From Nymphaea colorata (Eukaryota; Streptophyta; Magnoliopsida; Nymphaeales; Nymphaeaceae), in contig NC_045141.1 of the NCBI RefSeq assembly GCF_008831285.2, forward strand, positions 2,978,001 to 3,042,000: a stretch of DNA of 64,000 bases. Reading direction: 5' to 3'. Each line of letters begins with the position of its first letter. The first letter of the stretch is position 1. The notes beneath the pieces were generated by a model. It was not told the DNA's origin. It did no database searches and was given only the letters and a program-made list of their open reading frames with translations. This document shows, piece after piece, positions 51,180 to 59,200 of the stretch. Both the position numbers and the translations under genes were made by a program.

Positions 51180-51590
51180 ACGGCAGAGTGCACGCAGGCG
51201 GACGGGCGCAGGCGGGTGCAGGGGACGGTTGGACAGCCGGCGGCGACGGGCAGGACGATCAGACAGCGGCGACGGGCAGGACGATCAGGCGGCGGCCGCG
51301 ACGGGCAGGAGGCAAACGATCAGGAGGCAAACGATCAGACGGCGGCGACGGGCAGGACGATCAGACGGCGGACAGCGGCAAACGATCAGACGGCGGCGAT
51401 GGGCAGGACGGCGGCAGGCGGCAATGGGCAGGGCGGCGATGGGCAGGGCAGCAATGGATGGGTCGGGCGGCAATGGGCAGGGTTGGGTCGGGCGGCAATG
51501 GGCAGGGCGGCAATGGGGTCGGGCGGCGGCAGCTGACGCCGATCAGGCGGCGGCTGGCGCCGCTCAGTCGGCGACAACTCGCTGAGGAGG
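51180..51590 (-). repeat. GC-rich repetitive 5' leader of copia-B
   Basis: Plus-strand words such as GACGGCGGCGACGGGCAGGACGATCA (partly) and CGGCAATGGGCAGGG recur many times between the primer-binding site and gag. Long frames on both strands are artefacts of this. Four closely spaced GGG runs (51426-51447, loops 2, 7 and 2) form a G-quadruplex motif on the plus strand, so the element RNA is C-rich here. Confidence 0.85.
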
Positions 51591-51601
51591 AGACGGCTGG
51601 A

Positions 51602-51778
51602 GCTCTGATACCATGATAAATTTCAAGAGAACTAATCTTTGATTAACCTCGAAAGAAACCCTAACTCCTCTTTATATAGACTAGAGGAGAGGGAAAAGTT
51701 ACAAGAAAGTCATTAAAAGAAACATTATTACACAAGTGCCCTCTCAAGCCTAATATTGAATATAAACACGTCTTAACA
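51602..51778 (-). repeat. 5' LTR and primer-binding site of copia-B
   Basis: LTR 51614-51778. On the minus strand TGGTATCAGAGC (51602-51613) follows it directly and is the initiator-Met-tRNA primer site. TATATAAA is at 51671-51678 on the minus strand, a likely promoter firing toward BIO1's last exon. Confidence 0.94.
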
Positions 51779-52330
51779 ATGATCTTGCTGTGAAGTTGCC
51801 TAATGTGCAAAGTGTAAGGAATGTTCAGAATGCAGAAAACTTGAATCAAATGTCAGAGACCAACATGTTAATAAACTTTTAGATAGCTTTAAGGACATAA
51901 TTTGAAAGCACAAGTGGAATCCTACATTGTCAAAGTTTGCCCTCTTTGATTCAAGAAGTGTTTGAGCTCATGGCTAAAGATACCAGAAGAATGATGGGAA
52001 GGGCATGACAGTGCTGCAACAAAAAGAAGCCTCTTCTTTTGGGGATAAGAATCACCTATCACGTTTTGTGTGTTATGAATCCCTATTCCTCCTCGTTTTG
52101 TGTGTTATGATTCATTTCTCCTAAGCATCATGGTCATCTTGCTTTGATTCATTTATATGATAAGCCTGAGACCTATGAGAAAGCTGATAAGGACGAATGA
52201 CAGTTTGCTATAACGAGTTACATGAGAGTTGGTGAGGCTTCCTCCACGGAAGAATGCAGTGGGTTGTAAGCAAGTATTCAAGATCAAATCCAAAACTAAT
52301 GGATCAAATGAATAATACAAAGCAAGATTC
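51779..52330 (+). pseudogene. copia-C gag part 2 and RT fragment
   Basis: After the ATGAT duplication the gag of copia-C resumes (LAVKLPNVQSVRNVQNAENL) and decays by about 52065. At 52240-52330 the start of RT is recognisable (LPPRKNAVGCKQVFKIKSKT, then a stop, then YKARF), cut where element D begins. The protease and integrase regions are missing, so large deletions preceded or accompanied the insertion. Confidence 0.75.
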
Positions 52331-52332
52331 CT

Positions 52333-52525
52333 CTGGACTGACCTAGAAGATCACTATAAATAAGGGAATTGTGGGGGTCATTAGGGCCATCGATGAAATG
52401 AGGTCTCTTCTCTGATGAGAGGGTTGCTCTAACTGGGTTAGGGCAGTGTGTGTGAGTGAATTGTGGGGAATTACCTTGTAAGGGTCCGTAGTTAAGAGGT
52501 GGCCGCTAACAATGGTACCAGAGCC
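52333..52525 (+). repeat. Truncated 5' LTR and primer-binding site of D
   Basis: Matches 56041-56218 (start CTGGACTGACC, end CTAACA) and contains the TATA-like CACTATAAATAAG at about 52353-52365. One base after the LTR end (52511) comes TGGTACCAGAGCC (52513-52525), a variant of the initiator-Met-tRNA primer site. Confidence 0.88.
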
Positions 52526-54420
52526 AGTCTCTGACGGCAATCTGATGGAGGTCGTTGAAGAGCAATTGGGTCGGATAGATCGATGGAAGGTGAAATTAGA
52601 AGATTCTTTCAATAGGATCGACCAAAAGATGGTGGATGCCGATCAGAATGGTGGATGCCGATCAGAAACTACAAACGATCAGCTCGACGCAACTCATTAT
52701 CAAAGAGTTGTTGCAGCAGTTTCTCCACCAAGTCTCCAATACCTCTGAGCAGGTACAACTGAGGAAGGAGAACCAGGCACTAAGAACGAATGACATGTCG
52801 AGGATCTCTAATTCAGAGTCCATGCTTGCAGCCAAGGAAGAAGAGGCGATGTCTGATCATATAGAAGCACGAAGCACTTCAAATGACAGAGAAGTTTTAG
52901 CACGAGATATTGTGAAGAGTGACAGACTTCAACGAGAACAGGAGTTGGGGACTCACAAGCAGAAATGGAAACAAAAGGGGCCAGCGACAGCTTGTTCATT
53001 CATTCATGTTAGCCGAGGCAAACAAGGTGACATCGGAGAGTGGGGTGAGAAGTCACTAGGGCAGCTACGAAACCCCCATGGAATGGAGCCCTGGCCGCAA
53101 CCAGAGAATATGGGGCTCCGATGAACCCTAATTTTACTAGGCAAAAGGGGCAGCAATGTCGTGGCCAAGTCCTAAAACCTTTAGAGGAGCACCGGCAAAA
53201 ACGCTAGAAGAAGGATCCATCCGAATCAGACTGCTGCAAACTCGGCAAAGAATCTGAAGAAGGAAAGGATCTAGAACAATCAGCAGACAAGGAGCACCCA
53301 GGGAACGAGATCAGCGAAAGACATGGCTGTCCCTACAGAACAGAAAGAAAAGAAGTCAATAGTGTCTCAACGTGTAGATTCGATGTAGCCATTGTTGGTG
53401 CAGGCGAACACCTCGTGCATCATGGCGGCGGTGAGTTCTTTCGATCAACCAAGGGTCACACCATGGTGATGACACTAGCACCAAAAAATCTAGGTATGCT
53501 CAGGCCTCATGAGGCTCCTATACATTCCTTGCAACGAGGTTGGGGGAAAAAGCAGGTGATGAAGCCCGACAAACCCCCATGGCTACGGGCCATAGATGCC
53601 ATGACACGTAAGAACATTGCAATGGGAACCAAAGACCTATTATTGACGTCTGAGTGCAAGAGTGTCGATGCATATCAGACCATTAGAGTTGAAAATGGGG
53701 GCCGATTATAGACCGAGCAGGAGAAGAGGCAGACTGCAAGGATGCTTATGGACGACAATGGTCTAGGCTGTCAATTAATCAAATTAATCATTTGCAACCA
53801 GTTGTGCCATGCCATGCCAGGAGTGAATAGAGGAAATGATGGCTCTCGCGAGTCTAGGGTGCGATTTACCTTCAACAAAAAAATGAAGGTGGGTCGGTGC
53901 ATCAGGGGGTTGCTCGAGATGTGTGAGGGGGAAAAACATATGAGGTACAGCCAGACCAAATTGCTTTTGTTCAATCAAGAGCTCTGGTTTGAGATTATGT
54001 AGGACAATGCGGCACAAATTCCAATTTTTGGCAGCATCCGTTCGCCTACCAGTCTCAATGCCCGTTAAAGCTAAGTCAATCAATTGAGGTTGCAGGGAAA
54101 ATTTCATTTATAAGGGAATGTCCAAAGGCGACACACCAGGAAGAACACAACTTGCCTTCTTGTGGTCGGTTGAGAACTTCTTGCCTTGCTTGGATTTCTG
54201 AGACCTCTTTACAACAGGTTAGAGAAGTTGCTGTGTCAAATATTGGGCAACAATTCTATCATGGTATCGATGGAGATGTTGTAGAAGGATCACAGGACAT
54301 CTTGAGGACTAGTATTTTTAGAAGATACTCTCCTGCATTTGGAAATCAAGGTCTTCAAGAAATTTTTGGGCAGCATGATTCAAAAAATCACATCCAAAGG
54401 AGAAATGTTGTGGATGTTCT
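52526..54420 (+). other. Body of element D, unrecognised protein-like frames
   Basis: Frames of 70-160 codons occur, for example 52636-53124 (Glu/Arg/Lys-rich, coiled-coil-like), which could be a degenerate gag. Then 53415-53711 and 53742-54002 share a frame separated by TAG, and 54152-54448 contains a Ser/Gln-rich piece. None has a knuckle or a protease motif. I do not recognise them; part may belong to the captured gene that follows. Confidence 0.5.
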
Positions 54421-55370
54421 TTTGAGCTCAAAGCAAGTCGTGACATAAGAGAACACTTTTTGGAATGCCTTGGTGATGAAGAACTTGTAAATCGTGTATC
54501 GGAAGCCCAACTGTTCGTGCAGCTTCATCCTACTTTTGTTCTGCTTACCTTGCTGAAATACATCTATTCGCATGATAAGCGAGTCCAGTCCACTGCTAGT
54601 GATGTCGTGGTTACATTACTGAAATGACGGAAAGACAAACTTGATGCAGTAGCTGTACTTCTCGACTGCCTTAGAGATTTTAGTCACATTTCAGATGCCT
54701 TAAAGGTTTTAGTGCAAGCAACAGAAACTATAACCTCAAATGTTCCACCTTTACAGTCAGGTTCAAGATTGGACACTGAGTTGGTTCTGCGATTGACACC
54801 TAAGGGGTCTACTAATGCTCAAGACAGGAACGTCTAATTGAGCCTTTGATGGACCAAGGGTTGGGTGATTTCTATATGATTTGAACTCCTCCATCATGTA
54901 TGGCAAATTGGCGACATCTAGAAATTCTGATGAGAAAGATGATGAAGAGATTGCATAGCTTCCTTCCTAGTAATTAGGGCCTTTCATTTATTGGGGTTCG
55001 AAGATCTTCGTAGAATTGCAGCTGAACTATATGGTCGTCTTCACTGACAGGTCATATTGCCAATTATTGAAGCTCAGATGCAAAATGGTGGGATCTATCA
55101 GGATATGCTGAAGATTAAAGCAAGCTTGTTTGCCACTTGCTCATCTCTTATGATTAGGGGGACATGTTCTTTACACCAGCCAGCCATGGCCAAAATGGAT
55201 AATGGGATGAAAATACGCAATGGCTATATAATGATGAGAAAGGATTTTCATTTGATTGGAGGAGCTTGTTTCCTTTGCAAAACCAGCATCTGCTGTATTG
55301 CGGTCCTGCAATATGCTGGAAGGTGTTGGTTTAGCTGGTTCTGTATTGGGAAAGGTAGAGGGGCCTAGTC
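54421..55370 (+). pseudogene. Captured host-gene fragment in D (ARM/HEAT-like)
   Basis: 54421-54837 is open for 139 codons but for one TGA (54625-54627) and has no ATG at its start. It reads FELKASRDIREHFLECLG, QLHPTFVLLTLLKYIYSHD, ASDVVVTLLK, LDAVAVLLDCLRDFSHIS, then DALKVLVQATETITSNVP. Leu- and Ala-rich amphipathic helices of about 20 residues follow one another, as in ARM/HEAT-repeat proteins. The text resumes in a shifted frame with LIEPLMDQ (54838 on), NSSIMYGKL, then FEDLRRIAAELYGRLH, QVILPIIEAQM and DMLKIKASLFATCSSLMIRG (to about 55200). It has no resemblance to gag or pol and runs without visible introns. The source gene is not identified. Confidence 0.6.
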
Positions 55371-55992
55371 AACGGAGATTGCCCACCTCTTCAGTTACTT
55401 CTCTGCTGTAAGCGGTCGCATCTTTAAGGGCTATCATTTCCCTATTGAAGTTATATGTTCATTCAGAGGATAGGCTGGTTACTTCAGCAGTTGAGTTTTG
55501 GACCTTTTGGTAGAGTTACACTCGGAAAGTGATTACATTGCTGCCCCCTATAGCGGAGGCTGAAGCAGTTCAGTTTGCTGCAAATGAAGCCCTGACTGAT
55601 GCTCTGGAGGCGTTAACTGTTACATTTCATCCTAGAGACGTTCACGTATTAAAGATGAATGGCAATCCGATAGTGGGAGAGTCAGAAACGAAAATCATAT
55701 TGGATCAGTGAGTTGTTTTGATTCACTCGAAGTGGTGCAGCCTGGATTTATCGCTACTTATCCCCTACAGCATAGTTACTAGCGGAGATCACAAGGAGCC
55801 CTGCAGCTCTTAATCAAGTTGTGTATCAATTAAGTTGGTATGGAGTTGCAATCTTCAGCTTGGGGCACACTGATCACATGTTACAGCACAGAATGCAGCA
55901 CAACACTGGCGGGAAGGACTACCCTCATTTGACAATGGTTCCATATCAAACTCACATCTTGAGGACAAGGTGTTTTTCGAAGGAGGGAGTAA
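55371..55992 (+). other. 3' part of element D body and polypurine tract
   Basis: 55529-55711 is open (LLPPIAEAEAVQFAANEALT, then LEALTVTFHPRDVHVLKMNG) and could be a further piece of the captured gene or another one. GAAGGAGGGAGT at 55979-55990 is the polypurine tract just before the right LTR. Confidence 0.6.
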
Positions 55993-56218
55993 TGTTACAG
56001 TCTAGGGTTCAGATCAAGAATCGTGTCCGTATCGGGTCCACTGGACTGACCCAAAAGATCACTATAAATAAGGGAATTGTGAGGTCATTAGGGCCATCGA
56101 TGGAATGAGGTCTCTTCTCTGGTGAGAGAGTTGCTCTAACTGGGTTAGGGCAGTGTGTGTGAGTGAGTTGTGGGGACTTACCTTCTAAGGGTTGGTAGTT
56201 AGCAGGTGGCTCCTAACA
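55993..56218 (+). repeat. 3' LTR of element D
   Basis: 226 bp, starting TGTTACAGTCTAGGG and ending CTCCTAACA, with matching TGTTA/TAACA ends. Followed by AATTC; the corresponding left duplication is lost with the left LTR end. Confidence 0.88.
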
Positions 56219-56442
56219 AATTCATATTGCCCAAAATCCAAAATTTCATGAAAGACAATGCATAATGAAATTGATTGCTACTTTACAAGGCATATGAAGA
56301 AGGATTCATATCTCTCGAGCACATAAGGACTGAAGATTAAGTGGCTGAAATGTTTACAAAGAGTTCGACATCAGCAAAGTTCAAGAAATTTGTTGGGAAA
56401 CTTAGTATGATGTCACTTAATCATGCCAAGTTTGAAGGGGAC
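56219..56442 (+). pseudogene. copia-C RNase H end and polypurine tract
   Basis: The frame reads HIAQNPKFHERQC, which is the conserved AxNPxFHERTKH block near the end of copia RNase H, then decays. MFTKSSTSAKFKKF corresponds to the terminal MFTKAL block. GAAGGGGA at about 56434-56441 is the polypurine tract. Confidence 0.85.
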
Positions 56443-56680
56443 TGTTCAAATACATGAGTTTTGTATCTCATTATTCTAGTCAAAGTCTTGTTTGTTGTAG
56501 TTTTAGTTAGGTTACATCCGTATTTTCTTTTTTATCTAACTCTTGTTCTTTTAGTCCAAGCTTTATATTCTTGTGGATGTTGCCACCATACTAGCAGATT
56601 TAAAGCTAATACATCTTTGACTTGGAAGTTGGAACTTGCACTTTCAGCTGGACTTTTGATTTGGGTTTGAAGTTCGAACA
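56443..56680 (+). repeat. Candidate 3' LTR of copia-C
   Basis: Follows the polypurine tract, starts TGTTC and can end GAACA (56676-56680), a 5-bp inverted match that sets a 238-bp length. No second copy remains in the window near 45-46 kb, so the limit is inferred. Confidence 0.6.
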
Positions 56681-56843
56681 ATTTTTTCTACACCAACATA
56701 CAAGAGATAATGTAGGTTATAACACCAGTACAAAAGGACTCCACAAGATATGTTAATGGTGGCAAATAAAAAATTAGTTTTCTTCTCAACAGCAAATCAT
56801 ACGAAGTAACAAAAGACTGATGGATTGAAGCATTGAAACATAC

Positions 56844-56956
56844 CCAGAATCGTTACTTTCTGAATTTAACTCTATGGCACATAACGTTCCCAAAGCTATA
56901 ACACGTTTCACAGGCGACTTAGCCGATAGCTGGTACACGAGTTCAGAATCCCACAA
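56844..56956 (-). CDS. BIO1: BIO3-BIO1 penultimate exon
   Basis: 113 bp between an AG acceptor (AACGCTTGCAG) and a GG/GTATGT donor on the minus strand. It encodes LWDSELVYQLSAKSPVKRV and IALGTLCAIELNSESNDS, the segment of DAPA aminotransferase between the small domain start and the C-terminal block; the LWDxELVxQxS...VxxxGTL pattern is conserved in plant BIO1. Thirty-seven codons plus two bases; the split Gly codon is completed by the exon at 44829. No stops. The exon is separated from the next upstream exon by 124 bp. Confidence 0.93.
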
Positions 56957-57080
56957 CTGCAAGCGTTAGCAGACAGATGAAGTCAATGAATGCTAAACAT
57001 AAAAATAAATTGAACACAGAGCAACAAGTACAAGATGCATCTGCACACCAAATTCAAACCAGAAGGAATAAGAAAGAAAC

Positions 57081-57215
57081 CTCTCTTAGCAGCATTTTCT
57101 GAGGAATAATATTACGATTAGTATGGGGGTCCTTGAACCATTGAATAGCCTTAACTGCAGCTGTGCATCCCAAAGCGTGTGCAGAATAAGAGTGTCCATG
57201 GAGAAGTGCCATAAG
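57081..57215 (-). CDS. BIO1: BIO3-BIO1 antepenultimate exon
   Basis: 135 bp, 45 whole codons, bounded on the minus strand by TTTTCTTTGTAG acceptor and GAGAG/GTTTCT donor. It encodes LMALLHGHSYSAHALGC, then TAAVKAIQWFKDPHTN and RNIIPQKMLLRE. HGHSYSAHA is the hallmark segment of DAPA aminotransferase, which forms part of the substrate and cofactor site; the PLP-binding lysine lies in an exon upstream that is not in this window. The fused dethiobiotin synthetase part would be further 5', beyond position 64000. Confidence 0.94.
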
Positions 57216-57419
57216 CTACAAAGAAAACCGTGCAGCACAAATCAAATATGTCAAGTTCTGATAATTATTTGACTCAGCAGTAAATTGTATAAACTATGCA
57301 CAGAAATAAATCAGAAAATGGAAACACTCATTCTGGAGACTTAATAACTTCACATACTATAACTAAGAACTGTTCTTTTGCAAACACAAAATAAAGGAAA
57401 GGGACAAGACTATCTTTGA

Positions 57420-57451
<32 letters not shown>

Positions 57452-58601
57452 TCTTATTCACACATTTAATATTACATCACCACCACAATTTTGAATGTAG
57501 AGTTTGATATTTGATACAACAACCCAGGGAAAATAATCTCTGAAGTTGACGTCAATGTACAAGCATCTAAGAGAAAAGCTTGGCATAGTAGATGCCATGA
57601 ATATGACGTTCATATTCCATAATCCATACCATGATTTTTGTTCCTATGTACTGAATTGTTCTCGAGTTATATTATCAGGCCTGGCATTTCCTCATGTCTA
57701 CGTCCAATACGTGTCAACCCCAATAGAATCACTACAAAACACTCTGTTTTATTCTTCTCCAAAGTAATACAACCAGGGAAAATAATCTCTGAAGTTGACA
57801 TCAATATACAAATACCAAATGCAGAGAAAAGCTTGGCATAGTACATGCCATGAGCATGATGTTCATATTCCATAATCCATACTATGATTAACTTTCCCAT
57901 GTATTGAATTGTTCTCGAGTTATATTATCAGACCTGGCATTTCCTCGTGCCTATGTCCAATACTTGTCAACACCAATAGAATCACCACAAATCACTCTTT
58001 TTATCCTTCTCCAAAATAGTCGAAATGGGGTAAATTGTGTTTGAGCTGAATGTCGTAAAAGTTTGAGGACTTACTTGCAAAAAGCATAGTCATAGAAAAT
58101 ATATTCGAACAAAAAATATTAAAAACAGGTTGGCCAAAAAAATGGTGGAAAAAACGTGATTTTCTGAAAAAAAAACACCAAAATAAAAACATTTTTTTGG
58201 CACGTTTTCTGTCTTTTTTTTTTGTGCTTTTACATTTTTAGTTACAAGATTTTTATTTTCACATTTTTCACATATTATTTTTAGGATCTTTTCTTTTTTA
58301 GCCTTTTTAAAACTTGTCAAGATCTTCCCGATATTTTTCCAAAAAAAAAAAAAAGCTGTCGTATTATACCCGAAAAAAACCTCGTCATTTAATACCCGAA
58401 AACGATATTTGTATTTTGTAATAATGCAAGAAAGTATTTAAAAAAAAAAAAAAAACTGCACCCCATGAGCATCAAAGGTCTGCCTTTCTGGATTGAGGTA
58501 CTAATCACTAGGGAAAGTACTTTGTACAATACGCCAATTCCTTTCCAATCATTCCACAATGACATCATTGATCATATAAGAACACCAACAGCTTTCCACG
58601 T
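57216..58601 (-). other. BIO1 intron sequence 5' of the exon, with tandem duplication
   Basis: 57520-58018 consists of two diverged units of about 248 bp (both with GGGAAAATAATCTCTGAAGT and CTCGAGTTATATTATCAG). 57421-57452 is a (CT)7(CA)9 microsatellite. 58130-58460 is A/T-rich with long A and T runs. No exon was found; the intron continues past the copia-E insertion to the window end. Confidence 0.75.
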
Positions 58602-58860
58602 TGTTGATAGATCGTATGTTTCGGGTCCGGATCCATACCCGACCAGCCTTGTAGCCCGTTTTGGGCACTACTTAAGTCATGTAACCCTAATTCTTATGTG
58701 TTAATGATAATCAAAAGAGAGAGAGTGTCTGGCTGCTAGTGGGCACCAACTCTTCCTCATTCGTGGTTTTTTCTCCCTCGTGTTGAGGGTTTTCCACGTT
58801 ACATCGTGATTGTTGTTCCTCTTCCTCTTCTTGTTCGTATTTCTACATGGTATCAGAGCC
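58602..58860 (+). repeat. 5' LTR and primer-binding site of copia-E
   Basis: Begins TGTTGATAGATCG, ends TTTCTACA at 58847; primer site TGGTATCAGAGCC at 58848-58860. Contains a GA run (58718-58727). Confidence 0.94.
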
Positions 58861-59200
58861 GTAAAGTTCCGGCATTAACGTGTTGGAGGAGGCGCCCCGA
58901 CCTGTTTATCGTCGGACGGAGCCACTGCTTATCGCCGCCGTCCGACGCCAAGACGACTGCCGCCGCCGTCCGACGCCAAGACGACTGCCGCCGTCCGCCC
59001 TCCCGTCGCTCGTCCTTCTGCACTCGGCGAGCGCCGCCCCCTGCTCTTGCGCCGCCAAGGGCCTCCCGCCGCCGTTTTCTGTTCCCGCTGCCGTCAAGCG
59101 CCTCACGCTCCGCCCTTCTGCCGCCGCCGTCGTCTTCAGGGTTCCACGCTGCAGTTGCTCCCTGCCTTTGTTGCTCTCGTCGTTGTGTGGGTCTGTCATT
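58861..59200 (+). other. GC-rich leader of copia-E
   Basis: Rich in CCGCCG words. A unit of about 24 bp with CCGTCCGACGCCAAGACGAC recurs at 58932-58994. Overlapping frames on both strands, including a 281-codon minus-strand frame to 59698, are composition artefacts. Confidence 0.7.

Larger units (their letters stand above)
46448..51778 (-). mobile_element. Ty1/copia retrotransposon, young and nearly intact (copia-B)
   Basis: A 5,331-bp element on the minus strand, inserted in the gag of copia-C. Both 165-bp LTRs (46448-46612, 51614-51778) appear identical base for base, and the 5-bp target duplication ATGAT (46443-46447, 51779-51783) is perfect. A primer-binding site and polypurine tract are in place. 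The single polyprotein frame (50858 to 46620) has all copia domains and one premature stop. It lies in the same orientation as BIO1. Its 5' leader is unusually GC-rich and repetitive. Zero LTR divergence implies a very recent insertion. Confidence 0.96.
52331..56218 (+). mobile_element. LTR retrotransposon D carrying non-viral coding sequence
   Basis: A partial left LTR (52333-52511) and a full right LTR (55993-56218, TGTTA...TAACA) flank about 3.5 kb with a primer-binding site and polypurine tract. The shared LTR part differs at about 16 of 178 positions. No protease, RT, RNase H or integrase motif was found inside; instead there are protein-like frames, one of which (54421-55370) looks like a host gene. 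The first 48 bp or so of the left LTR are gone, together with most of copia-C's RT and RNase H, so one deletion probably removed both. The element would need another element's enzymes to move. Confidence 0.8.
44830..56843 (-). other. Last intron of BIO1, 12,014 bp, full of nested retrotransposons
   Basis: On the minus strand the donor is GG/GTATGT (at 56843) and the acceptor GCAG at 44830-44833. The intron contains a gag fragment (45546-46010, minus), copia-C (from about 46024 to 56680, plus), copia-B nested in its gag (46448-51778, minus) and element D nested in its later part (52331-56218). Without B, D and C little more than 1 kb would remain. 44830-45545 itself shows T-rich, unremarkable sequence. 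Confidence 0.88.

Noticed and set aside
51188-51616. Three overlapping plus-strand frames rich in Gly, Arg, Asp and Gln
   Set aside because: Simple GC-rich tandem repeats in the copia-B leader, open in all frames for compositional reasons.
52326-52330. GATTC as left target duplication of D (right flank AATTC)
   Set aside because: Only four of five bases match, and the left LTR is truncated, so the original left flank is gone.
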